Positions 42,388 to 51,663 of a stretch of DNA of 64,000 nt are shown here, one piece after another. Both the position numbers and the translations under genes were made by a program. Source of the DNA: Streptomyces sp. NBC_00654 (lineage in GTDB: Bacteria; Actinomycetota; Actinomycetes; Streptomycetales; Streptomycetaceae); NCBI RefSeq assembly GCF_026341775.1, contig NZ_JAPEOB010000002.1, positions 992,001 through 1,056,000 of the forward strand, written 5' to 3'. Below the pieces are notes generated by a model that was given only the letters and a program-made list of their open reading frames with translations, made no database searches and had not been told where the DNA came from. Each line of letters opens with the position of its first letter. Position 1 is the stretch's first letter.

Positions 42388-43116
42388 ATGAGCAACAACG
42401 GTCTGCGTCTGGTCTGGGTCTACCCCGACCTGCTCAGCACGTACGGCGACCAGGGCAACGCCCTGGTCGTGGAGCGCCGGGCCCGGCAGCGCGGCCTGGA
42501 CGTGCAGCGCGTCGACGTGCGCAGCGACCAGCCGGTCCCGACCTCCGGCGACATCTACCTGATCGGTGGCGGCGAGGACCGGCCGCAGCGGCTGGCCGCG
42601 GAGCGGCTGCGCCGGGACGGCGGGCTGAGCCGGGCCGCGTCCAACGGCGCGATCATCTTCTCGGTGTGCGCGGGCTACCAGATCCTGGGGCACGAGTTCG
42701 TCAACGACCTCGGTGAGCGCGAGGCCGGCCTCGGCCTGCTCGACGTGGTCTCCACCCGCGGCGAGGGCGCCCGGTGCGTCGGCGACGTACTGGCGGACAT
42801 CGACCCGCATCTGGGGCTGCCGCCCCTGACCGGGTTCGAGAACCACCAGGGCGTCACCCATCTCGGCCCCACCGCACGGCCGTTCGCCCGGGTCCAGTTC
42901 GGCCGGGGCAACGGGACCGGGGACGGCACCGAGGGCGCGTACAACGACACCGTCTTCGGTACGTACATGCACGGTCCGGTGATGGCCCGCAATCCGCTGA
43001 TCGCGGACCTGCTGCTGAAGCTGGCCCTCGATGTGAACGCGCTGCCGCCGACGGACGACCGCTGGTACGACGCGCTGCGCTCCGAGCGCATCGCTTCGGC
43101 GACGCAGCCCGCCTGA
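42388..43116 (+). CDS. gatD: GatD, glutamine amidotransferase subunit of lipid II amidation
   Basis: A 242-residue class I-type amidotransferase that releases ammonia from glutamine and hands it to MurT. The nucleophile is Cys94 in FSVCAGYQILG and the catalytic His195 is in TYMHGPVM. The N-terminal VWVYPDLLSTYGDQGN is typical. It is co-transcribed with murT (34-base gap, GGAGAGG site before the ATG). A run of six T bases follows the stop, and an 11-bp stem-loop lies at 43169. Confidence 0.95.
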   Translation: MSNNGLRLVWVYPDLLSTYGDQGNALVVERRARQRGLDVQRVDVRSDQPVPTSGDIYLIGGGEDRPQRLAAERLRRDGGLSRAASNGAIIFSVCAGYQILGHEFVNDLGEREAGLGLLDVVSTRGEGARCVGDVLADIDPHLGLPPLTGFENHQGVTHLGPTARPFARVQFGRGNGTGDGTEGAYNDTVFGTYMHGPVMARNPLIADLLLKLALDVNALPPTDDRWYDALRSERIASATQPA

Positions 43117-43168
43117 GGCGTTTTTTGCTCAACTGAGCGAAGTCCAGCAGGCGGACATCCGGTTCGGT

Positions 43169-43198
43169 CCCGCCACCCTGCGCCGGTAGGGTGGCGGG
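43169..43198 (+). terminator. Stem-loop after murT-gatD
   Basis: CCCGCCACCCT (43169-43179) pairs perfectly with AGGGTGGCGGG (43188-43198) over 8 bases. It has no T tail and lies 58 bases before the pfkA start, so it could also shape the pfkA leader. Confidence 0.55.
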
Positions 43199-43256
43199 GA
43201 TCCAACCGGACGACGTGGTCCGGTCGTCGGCCCACGTTGCAAAGGTTTCCCGGGCA

Positions 43257-44282
43257 ATGCGAATTGGTGTGCTCACCTCCGGCGGCGACTGCCCCGGCCT
43301 CAACGCAGTCATCCGTTCCGTCGTGCACCGCGCGGTGGTCGACCACGGCGACGAGGTCATCGGCTTCCACGACGGCTGGAAGGGACTGCTGGAGTGCGAC
43401 TACCGCAGGCTCGATCTGGACGCGGTGGGCGGCATCCTGGCGCTCGGCGGCACCATCCTCGGCTCCTCCCGGGTCCAGCCCGCGCATCTGCGTGACGGTG
43501 TGGAGCGGGCCCGGGGCCATGTCGCCGAGCTCGGTCTGGACGCGATCATCCCGATCGGCGGCGAGGGCACGCTGAAGGCGGCCAATCTGCTCTCCGAGGC
43601 GGGGCTGCCGATCGTCGGGGTGCCGAAGACCATCGACAACGACATCGCCTCCACGGACGTGACCTTCGGTTTCGACACGGCCGTCGGGGTCGCCACCGAG
43701 GCGCTGGACCGGCTGAAGACCACCGCCGAGTCGCACCAGCGCGTGCTGATCGTCGAGGTCATGGGGCGGCACACCGGCTGGATCGCCCTTCACTCGGGCA
43801 TGGCCGCCGGGGCGCACGCCATCGTCGTCCCCGAGCGCCCCTTCGACATCGACGAACTGACCGACGTGGTCGGGAAGCGCTTCTCGGCGGGCAAGAAGTT
43901 CGCGATCGTCGTGGTCGCCGAGGGCGCGAAGCCGCGCGCGGGCTCCATGGAGTTCGAACAGGGCGCCAAGGACATCTACGGTCACGAGCGCTTCGCCGGA
44001 GTGGCCACGCAGCTCTCCATCGAGCTGGAGCAGCGCCTCTCCAAGGAGGCCCGGCCGGTGATACTCGGCCATGTCCAGCGCGGCGGCACGCCCACCGCGT
44101 ACGACCGCGTCCTCGCCACCCGCTTCGGCTGGCACGCGGTGGAGGCTGCGCACCGGGGCGAGTTCGGCATGATGACGGCGCTGCGCGGCACGGACATCAC
44201 CATGGTGCCGCTGGCGGCCGCGGTGGAGACGCTGAAGACGGTTCCCGCCGAGCGCTACGCCGAGGCGGAGTGCGTGCTCTGA
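43257..44282 (+). CDS. pfkA: 6-phosphofructokinase
   Basis: A 341-residue glycolytic kinase that phosphorylates fructose 6-phosphate. Motifs are TSGGDCPGLNAVIR (8-21), IPIGGEGTLKAA, GVPKTIDNDI, EVMGRHTGW and GHVQRGGTPTAYDR. The Gly in GGEGT, where PPi enzymes have Asp, points to ATP as donor, combined with Lys in PKTIDND, the mixed pattern known for Streptomyces ATP-type enzymes. The start is the ATG at 43257; an upstream GTG would add unlikely residues. Streptomycetes carry several pfkA paralogues. A perfect 16-bp terminator follows. Confidence 0.94.
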   Translation: MRIGVLTSGGDCPGLNAVIRSVVHRAVVDHGDEVIGFHDGWKGLLECDYRRLDLDAVGGILALGGTILGSSRVQPAHLRDGVERARGHVAELGLDAIIPIGGEGTLKAANLLSEAGLPIVGVPKTIDNDIASTDVTFGFDTAVGVATEALDRLKTTAESHQRVLIVEVMGRHTGWIALHSGMAAGAHAIVVPERPFDIDELTDVVGKRFSAGKKFAIVVVAEGAKPRAGSMEFEQGAKDIYGHERFAGVATQLSIELEQRLSKEARPVILGHVQRGGTPTAYDRVLATRFGWHAVEAAHRGEFGMMTALRGTDITMVPLAAAVETLKTVPAERYAEAECVL

Positions 44283-44298
44283 GCGGCACGACCCGAGT

Positions 44299-44334
44299 AA
44301 CTGCCCCCGGCCGCAACCGCGGCCGGGGGCAGTT
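44299..44334 (+). terminator. Perfect 16-bp terminator after pfkA
   Basis: AACTGCCCCCGGCCGC (44299-44314) pairs with GCGGCCGGGGGCAGTT (44319-44334) across an AACC loop, followed by TCTACTCT. Confidence 0.88.
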
Positions 44335-44391
44335 CTACTCTGGACCGGACAACCGGCACGAAACGGGGACGTCCCCATCGGGAGTGAACAG

Positions 44392-45342
44392 ATGGATCAC
44401 AGCGGGCACGGCATGAACATGGATCTGCCGCCGTTCACGCTGGGCCGTGGACTCGAATTCTCCGCGGACCCGTTCTTCCTGACCGGCTGCGTACTCGCCC
44501 TCGCCCTGTACGGATACGCCGTGGTGCGGCTGCGCAGGCGCGGCGACGGCTGGCCGGTCAACCGGATCATCTTCTTCGTCGTCGGAGTGCTGAGCATCGC
44601 CCTGGTGATGTGCACCAAGCTCAACGACTACGGCATGGTCATGTTCAGCGTGCATATGGTGCAGCACATGGTGATCAGCATGCTGTCGCCGATCCTGCTG
44701 CTGCTGGGCGCTCCGGTGACGCTGGCGCTGCGGGCACTGCCGGTGGCGGGACGGGGCCGTACCGGGCCGCGCGAACTGCTGCTCATGCTGCTGCACAGCC
44801 GGTACATGAAGATCATCACGCATCCGGTATTCACGATTCCGCTGTTCATCGCCAGCCTCTACGGGCTGTACTTCACCCCGCTCTTCGACTTCCTGATGGA
44901 ATCCAAGCCCGGTCACATCGCGATGATGGTGCACTTCCTCGCCGTCGGCCTGGTGTTCTTCTGGCCGATCATGGGGGTCGACCCGGGTCCGCACCGGCCG
45001 GGTTATGTGATGCGGATGCTGGAGCTGTTCGCGGGCATGCCGTTCCACGCGTTCTTCGGTATCGCCCTGATGATGGCGACCACGCCCATGGTGGAGACCT
45101 ACCAGAACCCGCCGGCCTCGCTGGGCATCGAGGCGCTGAGCGATCAGGGCTGGGCCGGCGGCATCGCGTGGGCGTTCAGCGAGATCCCCTCGGTCCTGGT
45201 GCTCATCGCGCTGGTCTTCCAGTGGTACCGCTCCGAGCAGCGGGTCGCCAAGCGTGCGGACCGGGCCGCCGACCGGGACGGCGACCAGGAGCTGGCGGCG
45301 TACAACGCGTATCTCGCGTCTTTGCAGGCACGCGGACGGTAG
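44392..45342 (+). CDS. Cytochrome c oxidase assembly protein (CtaG/Caa3_CtaG-like)
   Basis: A 316-residue polytopic membrane protein with a His/Met-rich start (MDHSGHGMNMD) suited to copper and about seven transmembrane helices. The conserved MFSVHMVQHMVISMLSPILLLLGAP and FHAFFGIALMMATTPM stretches match the caa3-type CtaG family, which helps copper insertion into cytochrome oxidase. The ATG follows GGGAGTG weakly. A 56-residue membrane protein gene follows after 66 bases and may be co-expressed. Confidence 0.9.
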   Translation: MDHSGHGMNMDLPPFTLGRGLEFSADPFFLTGCVLALALYGYAVVRLRRRGDGWPVNRIIFFVVGVLSIALVMCTKLNDYGMVMFSVHMVQHMVISMLSPILLLLGAPVTLALRALPVAGRGRTGPRELLLMLLHSRYMKIITHPVFTIPLFIASLYGLYFTPLFDFLMESKPGHIAMMVHFLAVGLVFFWPIMGVDPGPHRPGYVMRMLELFAGMPFHAFFGIALMMATTPMVETYQNPPASLGIEALSDQGWAGGIAWAFSEIPSVLVLIALVFQWYRSEQRVAKRADRAADRDGDQELAAYNAYLASLQARGR

Positions 45343-45408
45343 CGCGGGGCCTGTCCACGGGGTGACCATGGGCTCAACGGCCGCCCGGCCGATGAGGAGC
45401 GTGCGCTC

Positions 45409-45579
45409 ATGTCCGGATCGACGAAGACCATGGGAGTCATGACCGTCGGAGCACTGGTGGCGGTGACCGCGTACACGGTGGCTCTGGGGAGCAACGGCTG
45501 GCTCTGGTTCGGGTGGGTGGTGCTGGGTCTCATCACGCTCGGGATGCTCGCCACCCCTGACACTCCGGACCGGCCATGA
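45409..45579 (+). CDS. 56-residue two-helix membrane protein
   Basis: The ATG at 45409 is preceded by GAGGAG at 8-13 bases and opens 56 codons. Two hydrophobic segments are visible: VMTVGALVAVTAYTVALG (about 10-27) and WLWFGWVVLGLITLGMLA (about 31-48), then a short polar tail. The position directly after the CtaG-like gene suggests a role in the same membrane complex. I do not recognise a named family. The region 45580-45827 downstream holds no other gene. Confidence 0.75.
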   Translation: MSGSTKTMGVMTVGALVAVTAYTVALGSNGWLWFGWVVLGLITLGMLATPDTPDRP

Positions 45580-45827
45580 CCTGCTCCGGAGCGGGCGGCA
45601 CCGAGGTGTGCGCGCAGCACCGCCCGGGTCGCGGGCGGCTGCGGGCGGCATCCCTCGTCGGGGTGGGAGACATGCCCCGCGGAGGCAGGGGCAGGAGCTG
45701 GGGGTGACCGGTGAGTACAGTCGTTCCGCGCCACCGGGGACCCTGGACCGACGGTCCTCCGCACCACGACGACCTGGTATCACACAGCCCTGACGCCGTC
45801 CCCGGCAGAGCGAGGTGCACACCCTCC

Positions 45828-46538
45828 GTGTTCTATTACGTCCTGAAATATGCCGTGCTGGGGCCCATTCTGCGGCTGCTGTTCCGGCCGCGGATCGAGG
45901 GTCTGGAGCACATTCCGGCCGACGGCGCGGCCATCGTCGCGGGCAATCACCTGTCGTTCTCCGACCACTTCCTGATGCCGGCGATCCTCAGGCGTCGCAT
46001 CACCTTCCTCGCGAAGGCCGAGTACTTCACCGGGCCGGGGGTGAAGGGCAGGCTGACCGCCGCGTTCTTCCGCAGCGCGGGGCAGATTCCGGTGGACCGG
46101 TCGGGCAAGGACGCCGGGCAGGCGGCGATCCGTGAGGGCCTGGGAGTGCTGGGCAAGGGGGAGCTGCTGGGGATCTACCCGGAGGGCACCCGCTCGCACG
46201 ACGGCCGGCTGTACAAGGGCAAGGTCGGGGTCGCGGTGATGGCGATCAAGGCCCAGGTGCCGGTGATTCCGTGCGCGATGGTCGGGACGTTCGAGATCCA
46301 GCCGCCCGGTCAGGTCGTCCCCCGGATCAGGCGGGTCACGATCCGGTTCGGTGAGCCGCTGGACTTCTCGCGCTATGCGGGCCTGGAGGACCGGAAGGCG
46401 GCGATCCGGGCGGTCACCGACGAGATCATGTACGCGATCCTGGGCCTCTCGGGCCAGGAGTACGTCGACGAGTACGCGGCCAAGGTGAAGGCCGGGCAGT
46501 CGGCGCAGCCGAAAAGGTTCCCGAAACTGCGACGCTGA
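45828..46538 (+). CDS. plsC: 1-acyl-sn-glycerol-3-phosphate acyltransferase
   Basis: A 236-residue membrane-bound acyltransferase making phosphatidic acid. The family motifs are GNHLSFSDHFLMP (NHx4D), the RSAGQIPVDRSG stretch, and YPEGTRSHDGRLYKGK. Translation is placed at the GTG at 45828 (MFYYVLKYAVLGPILRL, a good N-terminal hydrophobic helix), with GAGG 12 bases upstream; the open frame further upstream to 45711 has no coding character. It is monocistronic or loosely linked to the downstream epimerase (64-base gap). Confidence 0.92.
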   Translation: MFYYVLKYAVLGPILRLLFRPRIEGLEHIPADGAAIVAGNHLSFSDHFLMPAILRRRITFLAKAEYFTGPGVKGRLTAAFFRSAGQIPVDRSGKDAGQAAIREGLGVLGKGELLGIYPEGTRSHDGRLYKGKVGVAVMAIKAQVPVIPCAMVGTFEIQPPGQVVPRIRRVTIRFGEPLDFSRYAGLEDRKAAIRAVTDEIMYAILGLSGQEYVDEYAAKVKAGQSAQPKRFPKLRR

Positions 46539-46602
46539 CGGCGAATTCGCGGGCGGCGAAGTCCGCCCGTCGGCAGGCCCGAATGCGCCTAGCGTTCCTC
46601 GC

Positions 46603-47655
46603 ATGATCAAGGGAAACGCATGGGTGCTCGGAGCGACGGGACAGATCGGGCGGGCCGCCGTACGGGCCCTGGCCGAGGACGGCTGGGAGGTGACCGCCGC
46701 CTCGCTCGGCGGAGGCCGTGACGAGCGGTGGGCGGACGGCATCCGGACCATACGCCTCGACCGGAACGAGGAGGGCGCGCTCGCGGCGGCGCTCGGCCCG
46801 GGGTGCGACGTCCTGGTGGACATGGTGGCGTTCGACGCGGCGCATGCCCGGCAGTTGACGGGGCTGGCCGGGCGGATCGGCTCGGCGGTCGTCATCTCCA
46901 GCGGTGCGGTGTACGAGGACGAGCGGGGACGCGGTTTCGACACCCAGGGGGAACCCGACGGCGCACCGGTCTATCCGGTGCCCATCCCGGAGGAACAGCG
47001 CACGGTGGCGCCCGGGGACACGACGTACGGGACGCGGAAGGTCGAGCTGGAGGATCTGCTGCTGGCGGCGGGCGGGGAGCTGCCCGTGACCCTGCTGCGG
47101 GCGGGCGCGATCCATGGACCGTACTGCCGGACCCCGCGCGAGCTGTATTTCGTGAAGCGGGTGCTGGACGGCCGCAGGCGCCGGGTGCTGGCGTTCGGCG
47201 GGAGGAGCGTCTTCCATCCGGTCAACGCCGCCAATGTGGCCGAGCTGATCCGGCTGGCCGCGTCGCGGCCGGGCTCACGCGTACTGAACGCCGGTGACCC
47301 GCAGGCCCCGACGGTCGCGGAGATCGGTGCGGCGGTCGACGCGGTGCTGGGCGTGGAGACGGAGACCGTGCTGATGGCGGGGGCGCCCGGTGCGGACGGG
47401 GTCGGGGACAGCCCGTGGAGCATCGAGCATCCGGTGGTGTACGACATGTCGGCGGCGGAGCGTGAGTTGGGCTACCGCCCCGTGACGGGCTACGCCGAGT
47501 CGCTTCCCGGGACGGTCGAGTGGCTGTCCGCGCAGCTGGCCGGGCGGGAGTGGACGGACGCCTTCCCCAAGATGGCCCGGACGTACGGCCCGGGGCTCTT
47601 CGACTACGCGGCGGAGGACGCCTGGCTGGCCCGGTACGACGCCGGGACGGCCTGA
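46603..47655 (+). CDS. NAD(P)-dependent epimerase/dehydratase
   Basis: A 350-residue extended SDR protein with the Rossmann motif VLGATGQIG (8-16), VVISSGAVYEDE around the Ser/Tyr catalytic region, and DTTYGTRKVELE carrying the Tyr-x3-Lys-type pair (YGTRK). Such enzymes alter nucleotide sugars or act as reductases; the substrate is not visible. Downstream, 47656-47712 is a run of GACGG/GGACG-like short repeats and then a 12-bp terminator. Confidence 0.85.
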   Translation: MIKGNAWVLGATGQIGRAAVRALAEDGWEVTAASLGGGRDERWADGIRTIRLDRNEEGALAAALGPGCDVLVDMVAFDAAHARQLTGLAGRIGSAVVISSGAVYEDERGRGFDTQGEPDGAPVYPVPIPEEQRTVAPGDTTYGTRKVELEDLLLAAGGELPVTLLRAGAIHGPYCRTPRELYFVKRVLDGRRRRVLAFGGRSVFHPVNAANVAELIRLAASRPGSRVLNAGDPQAPTVAEIGAAVDAVLGVETETVLMAGAPGADGVGDSPWSIEHPVVYDMSAAERELGYRPVTGYAESLPGTVEWLSAQLAGREWTDAFPKMARTYGPGLFDYAAEDAWLARYDAGTA

Positions 47656-47712
47656 GACCGGCCCCTGACGGGGCGGGACGGGACGACGGGGCGGGGCAGG
47701 ACGGGACGGGAC

Positions 47713-47742
47713 GGGCGGCCGGAGGAAACGCTCCGGCCGCCC
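47713..47742. terminator. 12-bp stem-loop between convergent genes
   Basis: GGGCGGCCGGAG (47713-47724) pairs perfectly with CTCCGGCCGCCC (47731-47742) across GAAACG. It lies between the epimerase (forward) and the TAP-like hydrolase (reverse). Confidence 0.82.
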
Positions 47743-47762
47743 GCCCCTGTGGTGCCGGGACG

Positions 47763-49343
47763 TTACGGCTTGGGCGTGGCGTGCGGGGTGCACGTCACGT
47801 CGCGCCGGTCGGTCTTCCCGGTGAGCAGGTAGGTGTCCACCCGCTCGTTGACGCAGGGGTTGACCAGGCCGGTGACGCCGTGCGAACCGGCGCCCTTCTC
47901 GGTGATGAGACGCGAGCCCTTGAACCGCTTGTGCAGCTCGACGGCGCCCTGGTACGGAGTGGCGGCGTCACGCGTGGCCTGCACGATCAGGACCGGCGGC
48001 AGACCCTTGCCGGTCTTGACGTTCAGCGGGGTCTGCTGCTTGGACGACCAGGTCGCGCAGGGCAGGTTCATCCAGGCGTTCGCCCAGGTCATGAACGGGT
48101 AGTCCTTGTGCAGCCTGGTGTTGTCGCGGTCCCACTTGCGCCAGCTGGTGGGCCACTTGGCGTCCGCGCACTCGACGGCCGTGTACACGGCGTTGCCGTT
48201 CTCCGAGGAGATGTTGCCCGCGATGTCCGACATGTCGGGGGCAGCGGCGTCGATCAGCGCCTGGGTGTCGCCGCCCAGGTAGTCGCTCCAGGTCTGGGCG
48301 ACGAGCGCCCAGGTGGAGTCGTAGTACGGCGCGTTCTGGAAGAAGCTGATGAGCTCGGCGGGTCCGACGACGCCACCGATCGGGCTCTTCTTGGCGGCCG
48401 CGCGCAGCTTGAGCCACGCCTTTTCGACCTTCTCGGGCGTGTCGCCGATGTGGTAGGCGGCGTCGTTCTTGGCGACCCACGCCTTCCAGTCGTTCCAGCG
48501 GGTCTGGAAGGCGATGTCCTGGTTCAGGTTGGCCTGGTACCAGATGTTGTCCTTCGACGGGTCGACCACACTGTCGACGACCATGCGGCGCACATGGTCC
48601 GGGAACAGCGTGCCGTACACCGCACCGAGGTAGGTGCCGTAGGAGACGCCCAGGAAGTTGAGCTTCTTCTCACCGAGCGCGGCGCGGATGACATCCAGGT
48701 CGCGTGCGGTGTTGGGGGTGGTCATGTGCGGCAGCATGTCGCCGCTGCGCTCGGCACAGCCGTCCGCGTACTCGGCGGCGAGCGTGCGCTGGGCGCGCTT
48801 GTCGGCCTCGCTGTCGGGAACCGGGTCGGCCTTCGGGGCCTTCACGAACTCCTGCGGGTCGATGCAGGAGATCGGCGCCGAGTGACCGACACCGCGCGGG
48901 TCGAAGCCCACGAAGTCGTACGCCGCCGCGGCCTTGGCCCACAGCGGGTTCTTGTTGACGATCCGCTTCGGGAACGCCATGCCGGAGCCACCGGGGCCGC
49001 CGGGGTTGTAGAGGAGCGCTCCCTGGCGCTCCGCCTTCGTGCCGGTGCTGACGTGGCGGTCGACGGCGAGCTTGATCTTCTTGCCGTTCGGCTTCGCGTA
49101 GTCGAGCGGTACGGTCACCCATCCGCACTGGATGGGCCGGGCTATCGCCCAGTCGGCCGGACAGTCCGTCCAGTCGATCCCGGCCGAGGCCGCCCGCTCC
49201 GCGGCGATCCTGACGCCGCGCGCCTCGGAGCCGCCGCTGTGGTGGCGTCCGTCGGCAGTGGCCGCGGGTGCGGCGATCGCGCCCGCTATGAGCGTGCCCG
49301 CGATCAGAGCGCCGGCCGAGCCGAGCACTGCTGTGCGTCTCAA
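47763..49343 (-). CDS. Secreted alpha/beta hydrolase, tripeptidyl aminopeptidase (TAP)-like
   Basis: A 526-residue exported peptidase-like hydrolase. The TTG at 49343 is the start, placed after GGGGGAGG at about 7 bases. A Sec signal runs over residues 1-30 (MRRTAVLGSAGALIAGTLIA, cleavage near ATA-DG). The nucleophile Ser234 is in LGVSYGTYLG, the Asp in VQATRDAATP and the His in GAGSHGVTG. The GGPGGSGM oxyanion-type stretch and the C-terminal TAP domain are clear. Similar Streptomyces enzymes remove tripeptides from secreted proteins. Confidence 0.92.
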   Translation of the reverse strand: MRRTAVLGSAGALIAGTLIAGAIAAPAATADGRHHSGGSEARGVRIAAERAASAGIDWTDCPADWAIARPIQCGWVTVPLDYAKPNGKKIKLAVDRHVSTGTKAERQGALLYNPGGPGGSGMAFPKRIVNKNPLWAKAAAAYDFVGFDPRGVGHSAPISCIDPQEFVKAPKADPVPDSEADKRAQRTLAAEYADGCAERSGDMLPHMTTPNTARDLDVIRAALGEKKLNFLGVSYGTYLGAVYGTLFPDHVRRMVVDSVVDPSKDNIWYQANLNQDIAFQTRWNDWKAWVAKNDAAYHIGDTPEKVEKAWLKLRAAAKKSPIGGVVGPAELISFFQNAPYYDSTWALVAQTWSDYLGGDTQALIDAAAPDMSDIAGNISSENGNAVYTAVECADAKWPTSWRKWDRDNTRLHKDYPFMTWANAWMNLPCATWSSKQQTPLNVKTGKGLPPVLIVQATRDAATPYQGAVELHKRFKGSRLITEKGAGSHGVTGLVNPCVNERVDTYLLTGKTDRRDVTCTPHATPKP

Positions 49344-49499
49344 GTGGATCCTCCCCCATTATCCGATGCGCCGCCGGTGGCAACGCAGTTCATCGGGACT
49401 TCCCCGAGATCCTTTCGTCTGTGGGGTTCCCGAGAACAGTGCGTACGCGTGTTTCTTTACCGAACCAATAACCGGTGACTCCGGTCCCGCTGAGCGGAC

Positions 49500-50285
49500 T
49501 CACGCCCCACGAGGCGACGGCAGCTCTTTCAGCAGGTCGTCCAGCGCTTCGTCCAGCACGCGTCGCAGCAGCCGGGCATCGGCGGCCACAGCGGTCAGCA
49601 GTGCGGCGGGGCCGGCCAGCGGGGTGAGCGCGGCGGTGTCGCCGAAGAGCCGCGGCCGGGCCGGGGCGGCGTCGAAGTACGGGTCCACCACGAGGAGTTG
49701 GCCGACCGCCCGGTGGCCGCCCAGGACGGCCGGACCGTCCCAGCCGCCGGGCGCCCCCGGACCGTACGCCAGCTGCTGATCAAGCAGGGGGCGGCCCGCC
49801 CGGCGGACGGTGAGCCGGGTGGCGAACGTTCCGGTGCCCTCCCCGTGGCGGCCGAGGATCTGCTCCTCGCGCAGCACCAGCCGTGCGGTGGCGGCGAGTT
49901 CGACCCGGGTCTCCATGTGCAGCTCGCTGCCGTACGCGGAGATGAGCTGTTCCGGTAGCCAGCGCAGTTCCGCCCCCTCCCCCACGGCCAACTCCACTGC
50001 GTATCCGGCGGGTTCGGCGTCCGGCCCGGATCCTGGAAGCGCGACCGTGGCAGCCGCCGAGTCGACCGTCAGCCGGGCACCGGCCTCGACCCGCGCCTCG
50101 ATGGTGAGGCGGTCCCCGCCCAACGGCGCGCTCATCGCACCGACGACGGTGACCCTGGCGCCGGAGCCACCGACGGCCCGGGTGCGGCGCAGGGCGAGCG
50201 GCCCGCCGCTCTCCAGCACGGGGAGCACGGTGGCGCCCCTGGCGTCGGTGACGGCGACGATCCGGGCCGTCGCCCGCACGCTCAC
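49500..50285 (-). CDS. ureD: Urease accessory protein UreD
   Basis: A 261-residue scaffold of the UreD(H)-UreF-UreG nickel-delivery complex. It shows [21 protein letters not shown] and [14 protein letters not shown] (about 113-155), typical of UreD. The GTG start overlaps the ureG stop as GTGA, and it is the last gene of the operon ureABCFGD. Confidence 0.92.
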   Translation of the reverse strand: MSVRATARIVAVTDARGATVLPVLESGGPLALRRTRAVGGSGARVTVVGAMSAPLGGDRLTIEARVEAGARLTVDSAAATVALPGSGPDAEPAGYAVELAVGEGAELRWLPEQLISAYGSELHMETRVELAATARLVLREEQILGRHGEGTGTFATRLTVRRAGRPLLDQQLAYGPGAPGGWDGPAVLGGHRAVGQLLVVDPYFDAAPARPRLFGDTAALTPLAGPAALLTAVAADARLLRRVLDEALDDLLKELPSPRGA

Positions 50286-50959
50286 GCGGTCCAGGCGGCG
50301 AGCTGCGCCCGTACCCAGTCCGCGACCGGGCGGACACCCTCGGCGGAGGTCAAGGAGGTGAGGACGACGGGGAGTTCACCGCGCTGCTCGGCGGCGTCCC
50401 GGGCCATCCGCTCCAGGTCCGAGCCGACGTACGGGGCGAGATCGGTCTTGTTGATGACCAGCAGATCGGCGGTGGTGACGCCGGGACCGCCCTTGCGCGG
50501 GATGTCGTCGCCGCCCGCCACGTCGATGACGAAGACCTGGGCGTCGACCAGCCCCTTGGAGAAGGTGGCGGTGAGGTTGTCGCCACCGGACTCGACGAGG
50601 ATCAGATCGAGCGGGCCCACCGAATCCTCCAGCTCCTCGACCGCTTCGAGGTTGGCGGAGATGTCGTCCCTGATGGCGGTGTGCGGGCAGGCCCCCGTCT
50701 CCACCGCCTGGATGCGCTCGGGGGGCAGCACGGCGTTGCGGAGGAGGAAGGCGGCGTCCTCGCGGGTGTAGATGTCATTGGTGACGACGGCTATGGAGAG
50801 CCGGCCGCGCAGGGTGCGGCACAGCGCGGCGACGGTCGCGGTCTTGCCCGAACCGACCGGTCCGCCGAGTCCGATCCGCAGGGCCCGGCGGGTGCCGTCG
50901 GGGCGTGCGGCATCCGCGCCGACGGCAGCGGGTCCGTCGTGGGAGTGGTCGAGGTGCAT
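50282..50959 (-). CDS. ureG: Urease accessory GTPase UreG
   Basis: A 225-residue GTPase driving nickel insertion into urease. P-loop [10 protein letters not shown] (about 32-41), [12 protein letters not shown], the nickel-binding [11 protein letters not shown] (Cys-Pro-His) and the base-specificity motif NKTD are all present. The N-terminus is short with a small HSHD His cluster that may bind metal. It starts 27 bases after ureF. Confidence 0.95.
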   Translation of the reverse strand: MHLDHSHDGPAAVGADAARPDGTRRALRIGLGGPVGSGKTATVAALCRTLRGRLSIAVVTNDIYTREDAAFLLRNAVLPPERIQAVETGACPHTAIRDDISANLEAVEELEDSVGPLDLILVESGGDNLTATFSKGLVDAQVFVIDVAGGDDIPRKGGPGVTTADLLVINKTDLAPYVGSDLERMARDAAEQRGELPVVLTSLTSAEGVRPVADWVRAQLAAWTA

Positions 50960-50986
50960 GGGGTGCGGCTCCTGGTTCTTGCGGAG

Positions 50987-51649
50987 TTACGAGGCGAACA
51001 GCCGGACGGGCCGGGCCGCGTGTGCCTCGGCGGCGATGTCGAGCAGTGGGGCCGAGGCGGCGGGCAGGGCGTCGATGCCCTGACGTGCGACAGCGGCGGC
51101 CCGGTCGGCGACACGGTCGAGTTCGGGGGCGAGCCGGGCGAGGACGGCGGTGGCCTGGAAGGGGTCCAGGGAGAGCAGCCGGACCACCGCGGAGGCAGGC
51201 CCGCTGACCGTTTCGTACGCGGCGCAGTGCGCGGCGTCCACGGGCCCGATTCCCGCGGCGCGGGCGGTGAGGCCGAGGACGACGGGCTGGTGGGCACCGC
51301 GCGGCCGGGCGGCGGCGAGCGCGGCGAGTTCCGCGCTCGGCCAGGTGGCACGGGCGGCCCGCATCAGCTGTCGGCCGAGTCGGCGCGCGGTGGCGCGCAG
51401 CGCGGGTGACGGGGTGCGGGCGTCGGCGGCCTCGTCGAGCGCGAGCGGGTCGAGGCCGTGGGCGGCCGCCGCGGCGAGTGCCGCGGCGGTGAGTCCGGTG
51501 GTGTGCAGCCGGCCCCGGCAGAAATCGGCGAGGTCGTCGGCGGTACGGATGCGTCCTGCCGTGACGGCCGGTTCGGCGCCGCCGGAGTGGGCGTGGCCTC
51601 CGGCCGGGAACCGGCCGTCGGCGAGGACGAGCAGAGCTGCGCGTGACAT
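50987..51649 (-). CDS. ureF: Urease accessory protein UreF
   Basis: A 220-residue helical UreF, with LLVLADGRFPAGGHAHSGG at the start and the usual Ala-rich helices. UreF bridges UreD and UreG and checks GTPase fidelity during activation. It starts 14 bases after the ureC stop and ends with PVRLFAS. Confidence 0.93.
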   Translation of the reverse strand: MSRAALLVLADGRFPAGGHAHSGGAEPAVTAGRIRTADDLADFCRGRLHTTGLTAAALAAAAAHGLDPLALDEAADARTPSPALRATARRLGRQLMRAARATWPSAELAALAAARPRGAHQPVVLGLTARAAGIGPVDAAHCAAYETVSGPASAVVRLLSLDPFQATAVLARLAPELDRVADRAAAVARQGIDALPAASAPLLDIAAEAHAARPVRLFAS

Positions 51650-51663
51650 GGCTCTTGCTCCGG

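Noticed and set aside
44335..45822. 495-codon reverse frame opposite the CtaG-like gene
   Set aside because: Gln/His/Arg-rich shadow of a membrane protein gene read on the other strand.
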